From: UBA4732 sp963823075
Lineage (GTDB): Bacteria > Planctomycetota > Planctomycetia > Gemmatales > Gemmataceae
Length of the DNA: 64,000 nt
Assembly: GCA_963823075.1 (NCBI GenBank)
Contig: CAWGKE010000010.1
Coordinates: 1 to 64,000, forward strand
Direction: 5' to 3'
Shown: positions 36,342 to 45,652 of the stretch, piece by piece
How the letters are laid out: each line of letters begins with the position of its first letter
Position numbering within the stretch: the stretch's first letter is position 1
Program-made: the position numbers and the translations under genes
The notes under the pieces: generated by a model
What the model was told of the DNA's origin: nothing
Database searches by the model: none
The model's input: only the letters and a program-made list of their open reading frames with translations

Positions 36342-37265
36342 ATGAACCCCCCGCCCTTCGACGGCCTGCTCGTCCTCGACAAGCCCGGCGGCGTCACTTC
36401 GCGCGACGCCGTGGACCGCGCCCTGCGCTGGTTCCCGCGCGGCACGCGCGTCGGCCACACCGGCACGCTCGACCCGCTGGCGACCGGCGTCCTCGTCCTC
36501 TGCCTCGGCGCCGCCACGCGCCTGGCGGAATACGTCCAGCGCATGAGCAAAACCTATCGGGCCGGCGTCCGCCTCGGCGCCCGCAGCGACACCGACGACG
36601 CCGACGGGGCCGTGACGGCGGCCCCCCCCCTCCCTTCCCTCCCCCCGCGGGTGGGGGAGGGTGGGGTGGGGGGCGCCGCGGCCGTTGCGGCCGCCCTGGC
36701 CGGCTTCGTCGGCGCCATCGACCAGACGCCGCCGGCGTTCTCCGCGGCGAAGGTGGCCGGCCGCCGCGCCTACGCCCTCGCCCGCCAGGGCCAGGAGGTA
36801 GATCTGCGGCCGCGAACGGTGCATGTTTACGGCATCGACGTGTTGAAATATGAGTACCCGTGGCTGGACCTGGAGGTGCGCTGCGGCAAAGGGACCTACA
36901 TCCGCTCGCTGGCGCGGGACCTCGGCGAGCGCCTCGGCTGCGGCGGCCTGGTGCAGACGCTGCGGCGGACGCGCGTCGGCCCGTTCGTTGCGGAGGACGC
37001 CGTGCCGCTGGACGCGGACGCCGTGACGGCGCGGTCTCGGCTGCGGCCGATGGAAGAGGCCGTGGTGGAGCTGCCGCGCGTGGTCCTTTCGGCTGACGAC
37101 CTTCGGCGGCTGTGTCAGGGGCAGGCGGTCGCGCTGACGCAAGGGGAGTGGCCGGCCGGCGAAACGGCGGTGTTCGACGGGACGGGCCGGCTGGTCGTGA
37201 TCGCGGCGTGGAACCCGGTGCGGCGGGCCTTGCGGCCGGACAAGGTGCTGCACCGCGAACCTTGA
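36342..37265 (+). CDS. truB: tRNA pseudouridine-55 synthase TruB with a short inserted loop
   Basis: A 307-residue protein, ATG 36342 (CAGGAAATCC upstream). The catalytic motif GHTGTLDPLATGVL holds the nucleophilic Asp (about 44). KTYRAGVRLGARSDTDDADG, TPPAFSAAKVAGRRAYALAR, GTYIRSLARDLGERLGCGG and a PUA-like C-terminal region (about 240-307) complete the family pattern. It makes the universal pseudouridine 55 in tRNA. A proline/glycine-rich insert of about 15 residues (PSLPPRVGEGGVGG, about 98-111) lies after DADG. It is encoded by a C-run/G-run palindrome (36621-36672), and related enzymes do not have it. Sequence quality in this run is doubtful, but the frame stays open. Confidence 0.95.
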   Translation: MNPPPFDGLLVLDKPGGVTSRDAVDRALRWFPRGTRVGHTGTLDPLATGVLVLCLGAATRLAEYVQRMSKTYRAGVRLGARSDTDDADGAVTAAPPLPSLPPRVGEGGVGGAAAVAAALAGFVGAIDQTPPAFSAAKVAGRRAYALARQGQEVDLRPRTVHVYGIDVLKYEYPWLDLEVRCGKGTYIRSLARDLGERLGCGGLVQTLRRTRVGPFVAEDAVPLDADAVTARSRLRPMEEAVVELPRVVLSADDLRRLCQGQAVALTQGEWPAGETAVFDGTGRLVVIAAWNPVRRALRPDKVLHREP

Positions 37266-37287
37266 TCCTCGTACCGGGAGCTTTCCC

Positions 37288-38371
37288 ATGAGCGTGTGGA
37301 CCTGGGTTGAAGACTTCCGCCGCGCCGCGCGGGCCGCGGGCGACGAGGGCCGCCTGCGCATGATGTCTCTCCATTCGAGCGCCCAGACGTGCCTTGAAAG
37401 CGACCCGCAGAGGGCGCTGGACCTGCTGCGCGACGCCCGCGCCCTGGCCGTGCAAATCGACGAGCCGTGGTGGGTGCTGCTGATCGACCACTGGCGGCTG
37501 CAAGTGCAGCTGCACTACACGTTCGATTTCCGCGAGGTGCTCGACCTGGCGGTGCGGGCGACGCTGGAGGCGCGCAAGCCGGAGTACGCGCGGCTGCCGC
37601 AGCGCATCTGCCTGCATGAGGACCTCGTCTTCGCCTACGTCGGCATCGACCCGGCCGGCCACGGCGATGCGATCCACCAGGCCCTGGAGTTCATGCGCGT
37701 TCAGGCGACCGAGGACGTGGAATGTCGCTATTGTGTGCAGAATTGCGGGACGGAATTCCATCTCCGCTGCGGCCGGCTCGACGAGGCCCGGACCTCGGCC
37801 CGTCGCGCCCTGGAGATGGCCGACGCCGACGCCAGCCGTCAGGCCGGCGAGCACCACGCCGTCTACGCACGCTGCGACCTATGTGAGATCGCGTACATCC
37901 GCAAGGACTGGGACGCCTTGCGCGACGAGTCGGGCGTCGGGGAAGAGCTGGCCCGCCGCTGCGAAAATGCGCAAGCTGGCCGAGTTCCTGGCGTGGCGAG
38001 CGGTGCTGGCCCGGCGCGACGGCGACGAGGACGCGGCCCGGCGGCTGGTGCGCCAGGCGGCGAGCCGACTCGTGACCACGCGGGCGCTGCCTTCCAGCGC
38101 CTTTTACGATGCCATGTGTGCGTATCAGGAGCAGGGGGCCGACCTGGCGGCCGCGCTGAAGACGCGGACGCGCCAGCTGGAGACGCTCGCCGGCAAGGGC
38201 CGCCTGGTCCACGAATGTCGGGCGCGGGTGGAGCGCTGCCGTCTGCTGGCGCGGATGGGGCTGCCGCTGGCGGACGACCTGGCCGCGGCGCGCACGGCGG
38301 CCGACAAGCTGCGCGACCCGGCGCCGTATCGGGACGAGCTGGCGCGGATCGCGGCCGGGGACACGGCTTGA
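37288..38371 (+). pseudogene. TPR-like helical protein, frameshifted
   Basis: It starts at ATG 37288, 22 bases after truB. The first frame reads helical repeat-like text (FRRAARAAGDEGRLRMMSLH; SDPQRALDLLRDARALAVQI; LDEARTSARRALEMADADAS). Near 37965 it derails; a one-base shift restores RKLAEFLAWRAVLARRDGDE and continues to LARIAAGDTA with a stop at 38371. The repaired protein is about 360 residues, with several cysteines (CRYCVQNCG). No known family beyond a TPR-like fold. Confidence 0.6.
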
Positions 38372-38392
38372 TGTTGGAAGCTGGCGGGCCGG

Positions 38393-38421
38393 TTGTAACG
38401 GCCCGGCCGCCTGGATACAAT
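38393..38421 (+). promoter_or_regulatory. promoter of the ROK kinase
   Basis: TTGTAA (38393-38398) and TACAAT (38416-38421) with a 17-base spacer, 44 bases before ATG 38466. Confidence 0.65.
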
Positions 38422-38465
38422 CGGCCCATGTCAGCGGGAACCCGGCGGCTTTCTTCGACCTTATC

Positions 38466-39455
38466 ATGAGTATTTCCCCCCTGTATATCGGTCTGGACGT
38501 CGGCGGCACAAGCATGAAGGCCGGCGTGGTGGACGAATCGGGGCGGCCGCTGAGCGCGGTGGCCCTGCCGACGGAGGCGGAGCGCGGCCAGGAACACGGC
38601 CTCGCCCGCATGTGCGAGACGATCCGCGCGGCGGCGGCCGCGGCCGGCGTGGGCATGGAGCGGATCTCGGCCATCGGCGTGGCGACGCCCGGAACGATGG
38701 ACATTCCGGCGGGCGTGATTCTGGATGCGGTGAACATGAAGGGATGGCGGAACGTGCCGGTGCGGCGGCACGTCCAGGAGACGTTCGCCCTGCCGACGGC
38801 GTTCCAGAACGACGCGAACGCGGCCGCCTACGGCGAGTTCTGGGCCGGGGCGGGCCGCGGCGCCCGCAGCCTGGTGCTGTTCACGCTGGGCACCGGCGTC
38901 GGCGGCGGCGTCATTGTGGCCGGCGACGACGGCGGTCTGGTCCTCGAAGGGGAACACAGCCACGGCGCCGAGGTCGGCCACATCAAAATCGAAATGACGA
39001 ACCCACGGCCATGCGGCTGCGGCCGGCTCGGGTGCCTGGAGGCCTACGCCAGCGCCACGGCCGTGGCCCTGCGGGCGCGGGAGGCGCTGGCCGGGGACGG
39101 CGGCCGGTCGTCGCTGCACGCCGTATTGCGCTCCGGCAACGAGCTGACGGCGCGCGACGTGTTCACGGCGGCCGACGCCGGCGACGAGCTGGCCGGCCGC
39201 ATCGTGGAGGAAACCGCCCTGTATTTGGCGATCGGGGCGATGAACCTGATGCACATCATCGACCCGGAGCTGGTGGTCTTCGGCGGCGGCATGATCGCGG
39301 CCGGCGACGGCTTCCTGGACCGCATCCGCATCCACGTCCGCCGGCTGGCGTTCCCGGTGCCGGCGGAGCGGACGCGGATCGTCTACGCCCAGCTCGGCGC
39401 CGACGCCGGCTTCATCGGGGCGGCGGCGTGCGGCCGGCGGCTGGTGCGGCGGTGA
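38466..39455 (+). CDS. ROK-family sugar kinase (glucokinase-like)
   Basis: A 329-residue protein from ATG 38466. The ATP-binding opening is IGLDVGGTSMKAGVVDE (about 8-24). The sugar-binding Asp lies in FQNDANAAAYGEFW (about 118). GTGVGGGVIV (about 144) is followed by the ROK zinc motif with GAEVGHIKI and CGCGRLGCLEAYAS (about 179-193). All catalytic motifs are intact. It phosphorylates a hexose, most likely glucose, in the cytoplasm. No DNA-binding domain is present, so it is an enzyme rather than a ROK repressor. Confidence 0.92.
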   Translation: MSISPLYIGLDVGGTSMKAGVVDESGRPLSAVALPTEAERGQEHGLARMCETIRAAAAAAGVGMERISAIGVATPGTMDIPAGVILDAVNMKGWRNVPVRRHVQETFALPTAFQNDANAAAYGEFWAGAGRGARSLVLFTLGTGVGGGVIVAGDDGGLVLEGEHSHGAEVGHIKIEMTNPRPCGCGRLGCLEAYASATAVALRAREALAGDGGRSSLHAVLRSGNELTARDVFTAADAGDELAGRIVEETALYLAIGAMNLMHIIDPELVVFGGGMIAAGDGFLDRIRIHVRRLAFPVPAERTRIVYAQLGADAGFIGAAACGRRLVRR

Positions 39456-39493
39456 AGATACGCAATGTCGGAATCTCTCGTTGCTGGGAACCA

Positions 39494-39545
39494 GCCCCGA
39501 GCGCGAGTGAGGGATACGATGCAACCCCTCGCTCGCGCTCGGGGC
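39494..39545. repeat. imperfect 22-bp inverted repeat, family C-like
   Basis: GCCCCGAGCGCGAGTGAGGG (from 39494) pairs with the region 39524-39545 with two mismatches. It shares ACCAGCCCCGAGCGCGAG-type wording with the hairpin at 33690-33729 and fills the gap between two plus-strand genes. Confidence 0.75.
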
Positions 39546-39572
39546 GGGTCGAATGCCGAAAGGACGGTCCCC

Positions 39573-42500
39573 ATGTCGCGTCCCGCCGTGGTGTTGCTGC
39601 TCCTGACCATCGCCGCCCCGGCGTGGGCGGACGACAAGCCGGAGAAGTGGGCCGATCCCGCCTTGCCCGTCACGGACGGCCTGGAGCTGTGGCTCGACGC
39701 CGGCCGGCTGAACGCCGCCCGCCGCGGCGCCGGAGCAAAGGAGTTCGCGGACGGCGATAAGGTGGAAACGTGGTACGACGCTTCGGGCCGCGGCCGCAAC
39801 CTGACGCAGAACAAGGCCGACGCCCGGCCGACCTTTCTCGCCGGCGACGCGCCCGCCCTCCTTTTCGACGGCGATGGATCCTACCTGTCGCTGACCGGCG
39901 CGGGATTGTCGTTCAAGCAGGCGACCGTCGTCGTGGTCGCCGCCCCGTTCGGCAATCCCGGCGACTTCCGCGCCTTTCTGGCGATGAACCAGACCGGAAA
40001 AAACGACTACACCACCGGCCTCAATCTCGACCTTGGGCCGGGAACGACGGGCCGCTTCGACGCCTTGAACGTCGAGGGCGCCGGCTTCAGCGGCTGGAAC
40101 AACCTGCTGCGCGACGCCTCCGACTTCGGCGCGGTGCGCCGGCTGGCGGTCGTCGCGGCGCCCGGCCCCGGCGGCGGGCGACTGTTCGCCGACGGCAAGC
40201 CCAACGGCAAGCGCGACCGCGCCGATTCCGTGCTGCACATGGACGACTTCTGCGTCGGCGGTCGCTGCTACAACAACGAGGGCGGCCCGGCCAATGTGCG
40301 TGGTTTCCTCTCCTGTGCGATCCTGCAAGTTCTCGTCTACGACCGCGCCCTGAGCGACGACGAGCTGAAAAAGCTGGACGATTACCTCGCGTCGCGCTTG
40401 GGAAAGATCGCCAAGTTGACGCCGCCGCACGGGCCGATCGTCGGCAAGCCGCTCGTCCTCGTCGCCGACCCGCCGCCGGTGCAGGTCCTCTCCCCCGGCT
40501 TTGTGGTCAAGCAGCTGCCGGTCGATCTGCCGAACATCAACAACATCCGCTACCGGCCCGACGGCAAGCTGGTCGCCCTCGCCTACAACGGCGACATTTA
40601 CCTTTTATCGGACAGCAAAAAGACAGGAGTGGAGGACAAGGCGGACCTGTTTTGGGAGAGCAAGGGCGCCCTGCGCGGCCCCATCGGCATGGCGCTGACG
40701 CCGCCGGGCTATTCGCGCGGCGAGGGCGTTTTCGTCGCTTCCAAGGGGAAAATCTCCCTTATCGTGGACACGGACGGCGACGGCAAGGCCGACAAGGAGA
40801 TCATCGTCACGACCGGCTGGAAGGAGATCACGCAGGCCGTGGACGCCCTCGGCGTCGCTCTCGACAAGGACGGCAACCTCTACTTCGGCCTCGGGACCGC
40901 CGACTACACCAACCCGTACCTGATCGACAAGACCGGACAGGGCCATTACGACCTCAAGAGCGAGCGCGGCTCGATCCTCAAGGTGTCGCCGGACTTCTCG
41001 AAGCGAGAGATCGTGGCGACCGGCGTGCGCTTCACCGTCGGCCTGGCGTTCAACCGCGACGGCGACCTGTTCGCCACCGACCAGGAGGGGGCGACGTGGC
41101 TGGCCAACGGCAACCCGTTCGACGAGCTGCTGCACATCCAGCCGGGCCGCCACTACGGCTTCCCGCCGCGTCACCCAAAACACCTCCCCAATGTCATTGA
41201 TGAGCCGAGCGTCTTCGACTACGGCCCGCAGCACCAGTCCACTTGCGGACTCGTCTTCGACGAATCGGTCAACAACGGCCCGGTCTTCGGGCCGTCGTGG
41301 TGGGCCGGCGACGCCCTCATCGCCGGCTATTCCCGCGCCAAGCTGTTCCGCACCAAACTGGTGCGGACGCCGGCCGGCTACGTGGCCCGCACCGACCTGC
41401 TGGCATGTCTCGGAATGCTGACCGTGGACAATTGCGTGTCGCCGGCCGGCGACCTCGTGGTGGCATGCCACAGCGGCGATCCCGATTGGGGCAGCGGCCC
41501 GGCGGGACACGGCAAGCTCTACAAGATCTCTTACGTCGGTAAAGGGACCCCGCAGCCGGTTACGGCGTGGGCCGCGGGGCCGCACGAGGTCCGCGTCGCC
41601 TTCGACGCCCCGCTCGACCCGGCCCAGCTGAAGGACCTGGCGAGTCGCGCCAGCATCGAGTACGGCAAGTACGTCCGGCCCGGCGACCGCTTCGAGCAGA
41701 AGCGCCCCGGCTACGAAGCGGTGCGGCGACAGATGGCGACGCCGCGTTTCGGCCTGGCCGTGCGCTCGGCCGGCGTCAGCGGCGACCGGCGGACGCTCAT
41801 CCTGACCACCGACGCCCAGCCGGAAGCCGTCTATTACGCCTTGCGGCTGGACGGTTTCGGCCGCCCCGACAAGTCTGGCGCCGGCGAATTGCCGCAGGTT
41901 GCCGCCGTCGATATCGGATACGATTTGTCCGGCGTGGAAGCGTCCTGGCGCGCGAAGTCCGGCGGCGGGGCGTGGGACGGCTGGCTGCCGCATCTCGATC
42001 TGTCCGTCAGCCGCGCCTTCACCGTGGGCAGCGCCGAACACGACCGACTGTGGGAGTTGCTTAAGCAGCCGGGGACGCTGACGCTGCGAACCAAGCTGGA
42101 CCTGTGGCAGGTGCTGCGGCCGGCCGTGCAGCCGGGATCGACGCTCGATTATACGCTTCCGGATGAAAAGGTGACATTCCTCATGACTACCGACGACCGC
42201 GACTTGCAAGTCACGGCGCCGCCGGGAGTCTCCGTGAGTTACCCAATCGGCGGAGTTGGCATGTCGTTGAGTATGCACGCGGAGCTAAAATTGCAGCCGA
42301 AGAGGGGCGAACCAATTCCGCTGGAAGTGAGGCTGGAGACCGGGAAGAACTCGGATCTGCAAGTCTCCTATTGGACCAACGAGGACGACCGGCCGCGGGC
42401 GCTGCCGCTGAATCGGTTCCTGCTGCCCTGGGCCGCGCTGGAGCGTCCGAAGGACGCGCCTCTCGACGCCGACCGCGACATCCCCGAACTGAAGGGCGGC

Positions 42501-43697
42501 GACTGGGCGCGTGGGCGGGACGTGTTCTTCAGCGAGCAGGCCCAATGCGCGAAGTGCCATCAGGTGCATGGGCGCGGCGGCCGGATCGGGCCGGACCTGT
42601 CGAACCTGATCCACCGCGATTACGAATCGGTCCTGCGCGACATCCGCTTGCCCAGCGCCACCATCCATCCCGATTATCTCACTTATCTCGTCGAGCTGAA
42701 GGACGGCCGCGTGTTGACGGGCGTGCCGCGCACCGAAGGCGACGAATGGGTGATCGGCGACGACCACGGCAAGGAGGTCCGTGCGCGGCGCTCCAACGTG
42801 GAGGCGCTGCACCCGTCGGCCCTGTCGATCATGCCGGAAGGACTGGAGAAGGCCGTCGGCCCGGAGCGGATGTGCGACCTGCTCACGTTCCTGCTGACCG
42901 AGCCGCTGCAGCCGGCCCCACTGGAGCGCGACGGGGCGCCGCCGCCCCGCAAGCGGGCCGAGGTGGACGCCGTGCTGAAGGGAAGCGCCCCGGCGGCCGC
43001 CGACGCGCGCAAGCTGCGCATCGTCCTGTCGGCGGGGCCGAAGGACCACGGTAAGGGAGAACACGACTATCCCTTGTGGCAAAAACGCTGGAAGACGCTC
43101 CTGGCGCTGGCCGACGGCGTGACCGTGGAGACGGCCGACGGCTGGCCGAGCGCCGAGCAGTGGGAGAAGGCCGACGTGGTCGTGATCTATTCCAGCAACC
43201 CCGGCTGGAAGGCGGATCGCGGCAAGGACCTCGACGCCTTCCTGGAGCGCGGAGGCGGGCTGGTGCTGATCCATTGGGGGGTGAACGGCGGCGAGGCGGC
43301 GGACGAGTACGCCTCCCGCGTCGGCCTGGCGTGGGGCAAAGGGGCGAAGTACCGCCACGGCGTCCAGAAGCTGGATTTCGGCGGCTCGAAGCACCCCATC
43401 GCCCGCAACTTCGACAAGCTGGAACTCGACGACGAGAGCTACTGGAACCTGACGGGCGATCCGGGCAAGGTGGACGTGCTGGCGACCGGCGACGAGGAGG
43501 GCAAGCCGCAGCCGCTGTTCTGGACCTGCGAGCAGGGCAAGGGCCGCGTCTTCGTCAGCATTCCGGGCCATTTCACCTGGACGTTCGACGATCCTCTGTA
43601 TCGCATTCTGCTGCTGCGCGGCTTCGCCTGGTCGGCGGGCGAGTCAGTCGATCGGTTCAACGAGCTGGCGACGATCGGGGCGCGGATGGGCGATTGA
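39573..43697 (+). CDS. giant secreted protein: LamG-like, dehydrogenase-type propeller, c-haem and ThuA-like domains
   Basis: ATG 39573 is chosen (MSRPAVVLLLLTIAAPAWA signal peptide). The product is 1374 residues, with modules in this order. A concanavalin/LamG-like domain lies at about 35-280 (GLELWLDAGRLNAA; QVLVYDRALSDDELKKLDDY). A PVC-type membrane-bound-dehydrogenase propeller follows at about 310-650 (IRYRPDGKLVALAYNGDIYL; GLAFNRDGDLFATDQEGATW). Then comes a beta-rich linker, a c-type haem domain at about 975-1110 (FFSEQAQCAKCHQVHGRGGR, IGPDLSN) and a ThuA-like domain at about 1145-1370 (DVVVIYSSNPGW; GGGLVLIHWG; FVSIPGHFTWTFDDPLYRIL). Such proteins are typically secreted sugar or alcohol dehydrogenases. 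The ThuA-like end suggests carbohydrate binding or turnover. Confidence 0.88.
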   Translation: MSRPAVVLLLLTIAAPAWADDKPEKWADPALPVTDGLELWLDAGRLNAARRGAGAKEFADGDKVETWYDASGRGRNLTQNKADARPTFLAGDAPALLFDGDGSYLSLTGAGLSFKQATVVVVAAPFGNPGDFRAFLAMNQTGKNDYTTGLNLDLGPGTTGRFDALNVEGAGFSGWNNLLRDASDFGAVRRLAVVAAPGPGGGRLFADGKPNGKRDRADSVLHMDDFCVGGRCYNNEGGPANVRGFLSCAILQVLVYDRALSDDELKKLDDYLASRLGKIAKLTPPHGPIVGKPLVLVADPPPVQVLSPGFVVKQLPVDLPNINNIRYRPDGKLVALAYNGDIYLLSDSKKTGVEDKADLFWESKGALRGPIGMALTPPGYSRGEGVFVASKGKISLIVDTDGDGKADKEIIVTTGWKEITQAVDALGVALDKDGNLYFGLGTADYTNPYLIDKTGQGHYDLKSERGSILKVSPDFSKREIVATGVRFTVGLAFNRDGDLFATDQEGATWLANGNPFDELLHIQPGRHYGFPPRHPKHLPNVIDEPSVFDYGPQHQSTCGLVFDESVNNGPVFGPSWWAGDALIAGYSRAKLFRTKLVRTPAGYVARTDLLACLGMLTVDNCVSPAGDLVVACHSGDPDWGSGPAGHGKLYKISYVGKGTPQPVTAWAAGPHEVRVAFDAPLDPAQLKDLASRASIEYGKYVRPGDRFEQKRPGYEAVRRQMATPRFGLAVRSAGVSGDRRTLILTTDAQPEAVYYALRLDGFGRPDKSGAGELPQVAAVDIGYDLSGVEASWRAKSGGGAWDGWLPHLDLSVSRAFTVGSAEHDRLWELLKQPGTLTLRTKLDLWQVLRPAVQPGSTLDYTLPDEKVTFLMTTDDRDLQVTAPPGVSVSYPIGGVGMSLSMHAELKLQPKRGEPIPLEVRLETGKNSDLQVSYWTNEDDRPRALPLNRFLLPWAALERPKDAPLDADRDIPELKGGDWARGRDVFFSEQAQCAKCHQVHGRGGRIGPDLSNLIHRDYESVLRDIRLPSATIHPDYLTYLVELKDGRVLTGVPRTEGDEWVIGDDHGKEVRARRSNVEALHPSALSIMPEGLEKAVGPERMCDLLTFLLTEPLQPAPLERDGAPPPRKRAEVDAVLKGSAPAAADARKLRIVLSAGPKDHGKGEHDYPLWQKRWKTLLALADGVTVETADGWPSAEQWEKADVVVIYSSNPGWKADRGKDLDAFLERGGGLVLIHWGVNGGEAADEYASRVGLAWGKGAKYRHGVQKLDFGGSKHPIARNFDKLELDDESYWNLTGDPGKVDVLATGDEEGKPQPLFWTCEQGKGRVFVSIPGHFTWTFDDPLYRILLLRGFAWSAGESVDRFNELATIGARMGD

Positions 43698-43878
43698 TGG
43701 GCGAGGCGGAGCATCCGGCCGGCGCGGCCCCGCTGGAGCCGCGGCCGGCCGAAAAACCAACGGCGGCGCCTGGAATCGCTGGCGTCGCTGGCCGCGATGC
43801 GATAGACTCTTCCTTAACCTGCCTTCGTCGCCTACGTTTTCGTCGCCCCCCGCCGTGAAGCCCGCAAAGGAGCGCTCC

Positions 43879-45257
43879 ATGCACCCCACCCCGCACCGGC
43901 ACACCACCGGATTGACGCGGCGCGAGGTCTTGCAAGTCGGCTATTCCGGTCTGCTCGGCGTCGGCCTCGCCGGACTGCTGGCGAAGCAGGCCCGCGCCGC
44001 CTCCGCGCTGGACGGCGGCGGCCGGGCCAAGTCCGTCGTGCTGGTCTTCCTCACCGGCGGCCCCAGCCACCTCGACATGTTCGATATGAAGCCCGACGGC
44101 CCCGCCGAGATCAAGGGCGAGTTCAAGCCGATTGCCACGACCGTCCCCGGCGTGCAGTTCTCCGAGCACCTGCCGCGCTTCGCTGCGCGGGCCGACAAGC
44201 TGGCCGTGGTCCGTTCGCTGTCGCACCCGGAAACGAACCATCTGCTGGCAACGCACCGCGTCCTGACCGGCACGGCCATCCCCGGCGGCAAGTTCGATCA
44301 GGTGGCGTCGCGCAACGACTGGCCCGACTACGCGGCCGGCCTCGATTGCCTCCGGCCGCGCCACGACGGCGTTCCCACCGGCGTCAACCTGCCGACGTTC
44401 CTCGTCGAAGGCCCGCTGACCTGGCCCGGCCAGCACGCCGGCTTCCTCGGCCCCAAACACGATCCCTGGCAGGTCCGACAGGATCCGAACCTGCCCGATT
44501 TCCACGTCGATGGCTTCGGCCTCGTGGCCGGCCTCGGCGTCGAGCGGTTGGAGGAGCGCCGCGAGCTATTGGCGCATCTCGAAGGCGCGGCGGAGTCGGC
44601 GGCGAAGGCGTCGGACGGCCGGCCGTTCGCCGAGATGCAGGATCGCGCCTTCACGCTGCTGACCTCGGGCAAGGTGGCCGCGGCCTTCAACCTCGGCCGC
44701 GAACCGGATCGGGTGCGCGACCGCTACGGCCGGCATATGTTCGGCCAGTCGCTGCTGCTGGCGCGCGGCTCGTCCAGGCCGGCGTCCCCCTGGTGCAAGC
44801 CAACATGGGCCACGTCCAGACCTGGGACTCGCACGGCAGCATCTTCCCCCGCCTCAAAAACGAGCTGCTTCCTCCGCTGGACCAGGGCGTGGCGGCGCTG
44901 CTCGACGACCTGGCGGAGCTGGGCCTGCTCGATCAGACGCTGGTGATGGTGCTGGGGGAGTTCGGTCGGACGCCGAAGCTGTCGGGCAATCCGGGCGACC
45001 GGGCGGCAGGCCGCGACCACTGGCCCAGCGCCTTCAGCGGCGTCTTCGCCGGCGCCGGCGTCCGCGGCGGCCAGGTAATCGGCAAGACGGACAAAATCGG
45101 CGCTTTCCCCACCACGCCGCCGTACACGCCCGACGACGTGGGCGCCACGGTCTACCACGCGCTGGGCGTGGACCACGAGGCGGACGTGCCCGACCAGTTC
45201 AGCCGGCCGGTGCGCCTCAACCGCGGCACGCCCATCGACGCGCTCTATACTGCCTGA
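43879..45257 (+). pseudogene. DUF1501 protein with Tat signal, frameshifted
   Basis: ATG 43879 is chosen (AAAGGAG site 8 bases upstream). The N-terminus TRREVLQVGYSGLLGVGLAG is a Tat leader. DUF1501 motifs follow: VVLVFLTGGPSHLDMFDMKP, HPETNHLLATHRVLTG and, after the break, MVLGEFGRTPKL and GRDHWPSAFSGVFAGAGVRG. The frame fails at about 44764, where GCGCGCGGC needs one more G to give LARRLVQAGVPLVQANMGH. Repaired length is about 460 residues. DUF1501 proteins belong to the alkaline-phosphatase/sulfatase superfamily. They usually pair with DUF1549/DUF1553 cytochromes; here the haem protein upstream takes that place. Confidence 0.85.
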
Positions 45258-45284
45258 CGGGGAGCGGGCGCAGGAGGGCAAGCA

Positions 45285-45503
45285 ATGACGACGGACGAAG
45301 TGCTCAAGTTGCTGGCGCGGCTGGACCGGCGGCTGGGGACCGTCGAGGATCAGGCGCGCGAGACGCGCGAGCAGGCCCAGCACACACTGGACCGGCTCGA
45401 ACGCCTGCGCCACGACCTCGACCGCATCCGCCGGGACATGACGGCCTCCGCCGACACGAGCGACAGCCTCCCCATCGTCAAGGACAAGCCGCCCGGAGGT
45501 TGA
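45285..45503 (+). CDS. short coiled-coil protein
   Basis: A 72-residue product from ATG 45285 with a GGAGG site 10 bases upstream. Residues 3-55 are a continuous heptad-like helix (VLKLLARLDRRLGTVEDQAR; HTLDRLERLRHDLDRIRRDM), then a flexible tail. It is co-directional with DUF1501, 27 bases downstream. Unknown function; the good ribosome site and regular heptads support a real gene. Confidence 0.65.
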   Translation: MTTDEVLKLLARLDRRLGTVEDQARETREQAQHTLDRLERLRHDLDRIRRDMTASADTSDSLPIVKDKPPGG

Positions 45504-45535
45504 ACGCTCCCTGATCGACGACACGAACATCCTTG

Positions 45536-45622
45536 GGCGAACGGCGCGGCGTCGGCCCGCCGGTACGGAACGTCGTCGGCGACCGTGTGCCGCACCGGCG
45601 GGCTGACGCCGCGCCGCTCGCC
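45536..45622. repeat. 29-bp inverted repeat, hairpin family A
   Basis: Arms 45536-45564 and 45594-45622 pair with two mismatches; the wording is that of the copies at 4631 and 58967 (GCGGCGTCGGCCCGCCGGT). The loop is unusually long (29 bases). It ends 30 bases before the GH20 start codon. Confidence 0.85.
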
Positions 45623-45652
45623 TTGGTGTTGGGGCCGGTTAGAGGGAAGACC

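Noticed and set aside
35313..37361. A 682-residue minus-strand open frame covering truB in antisense
   Set aside because: Only its last 305 residues match a family (lipid kinase). The upstream part is arginine/histidine-rich and lies opposite truB, so it is a GC-driven shadow.
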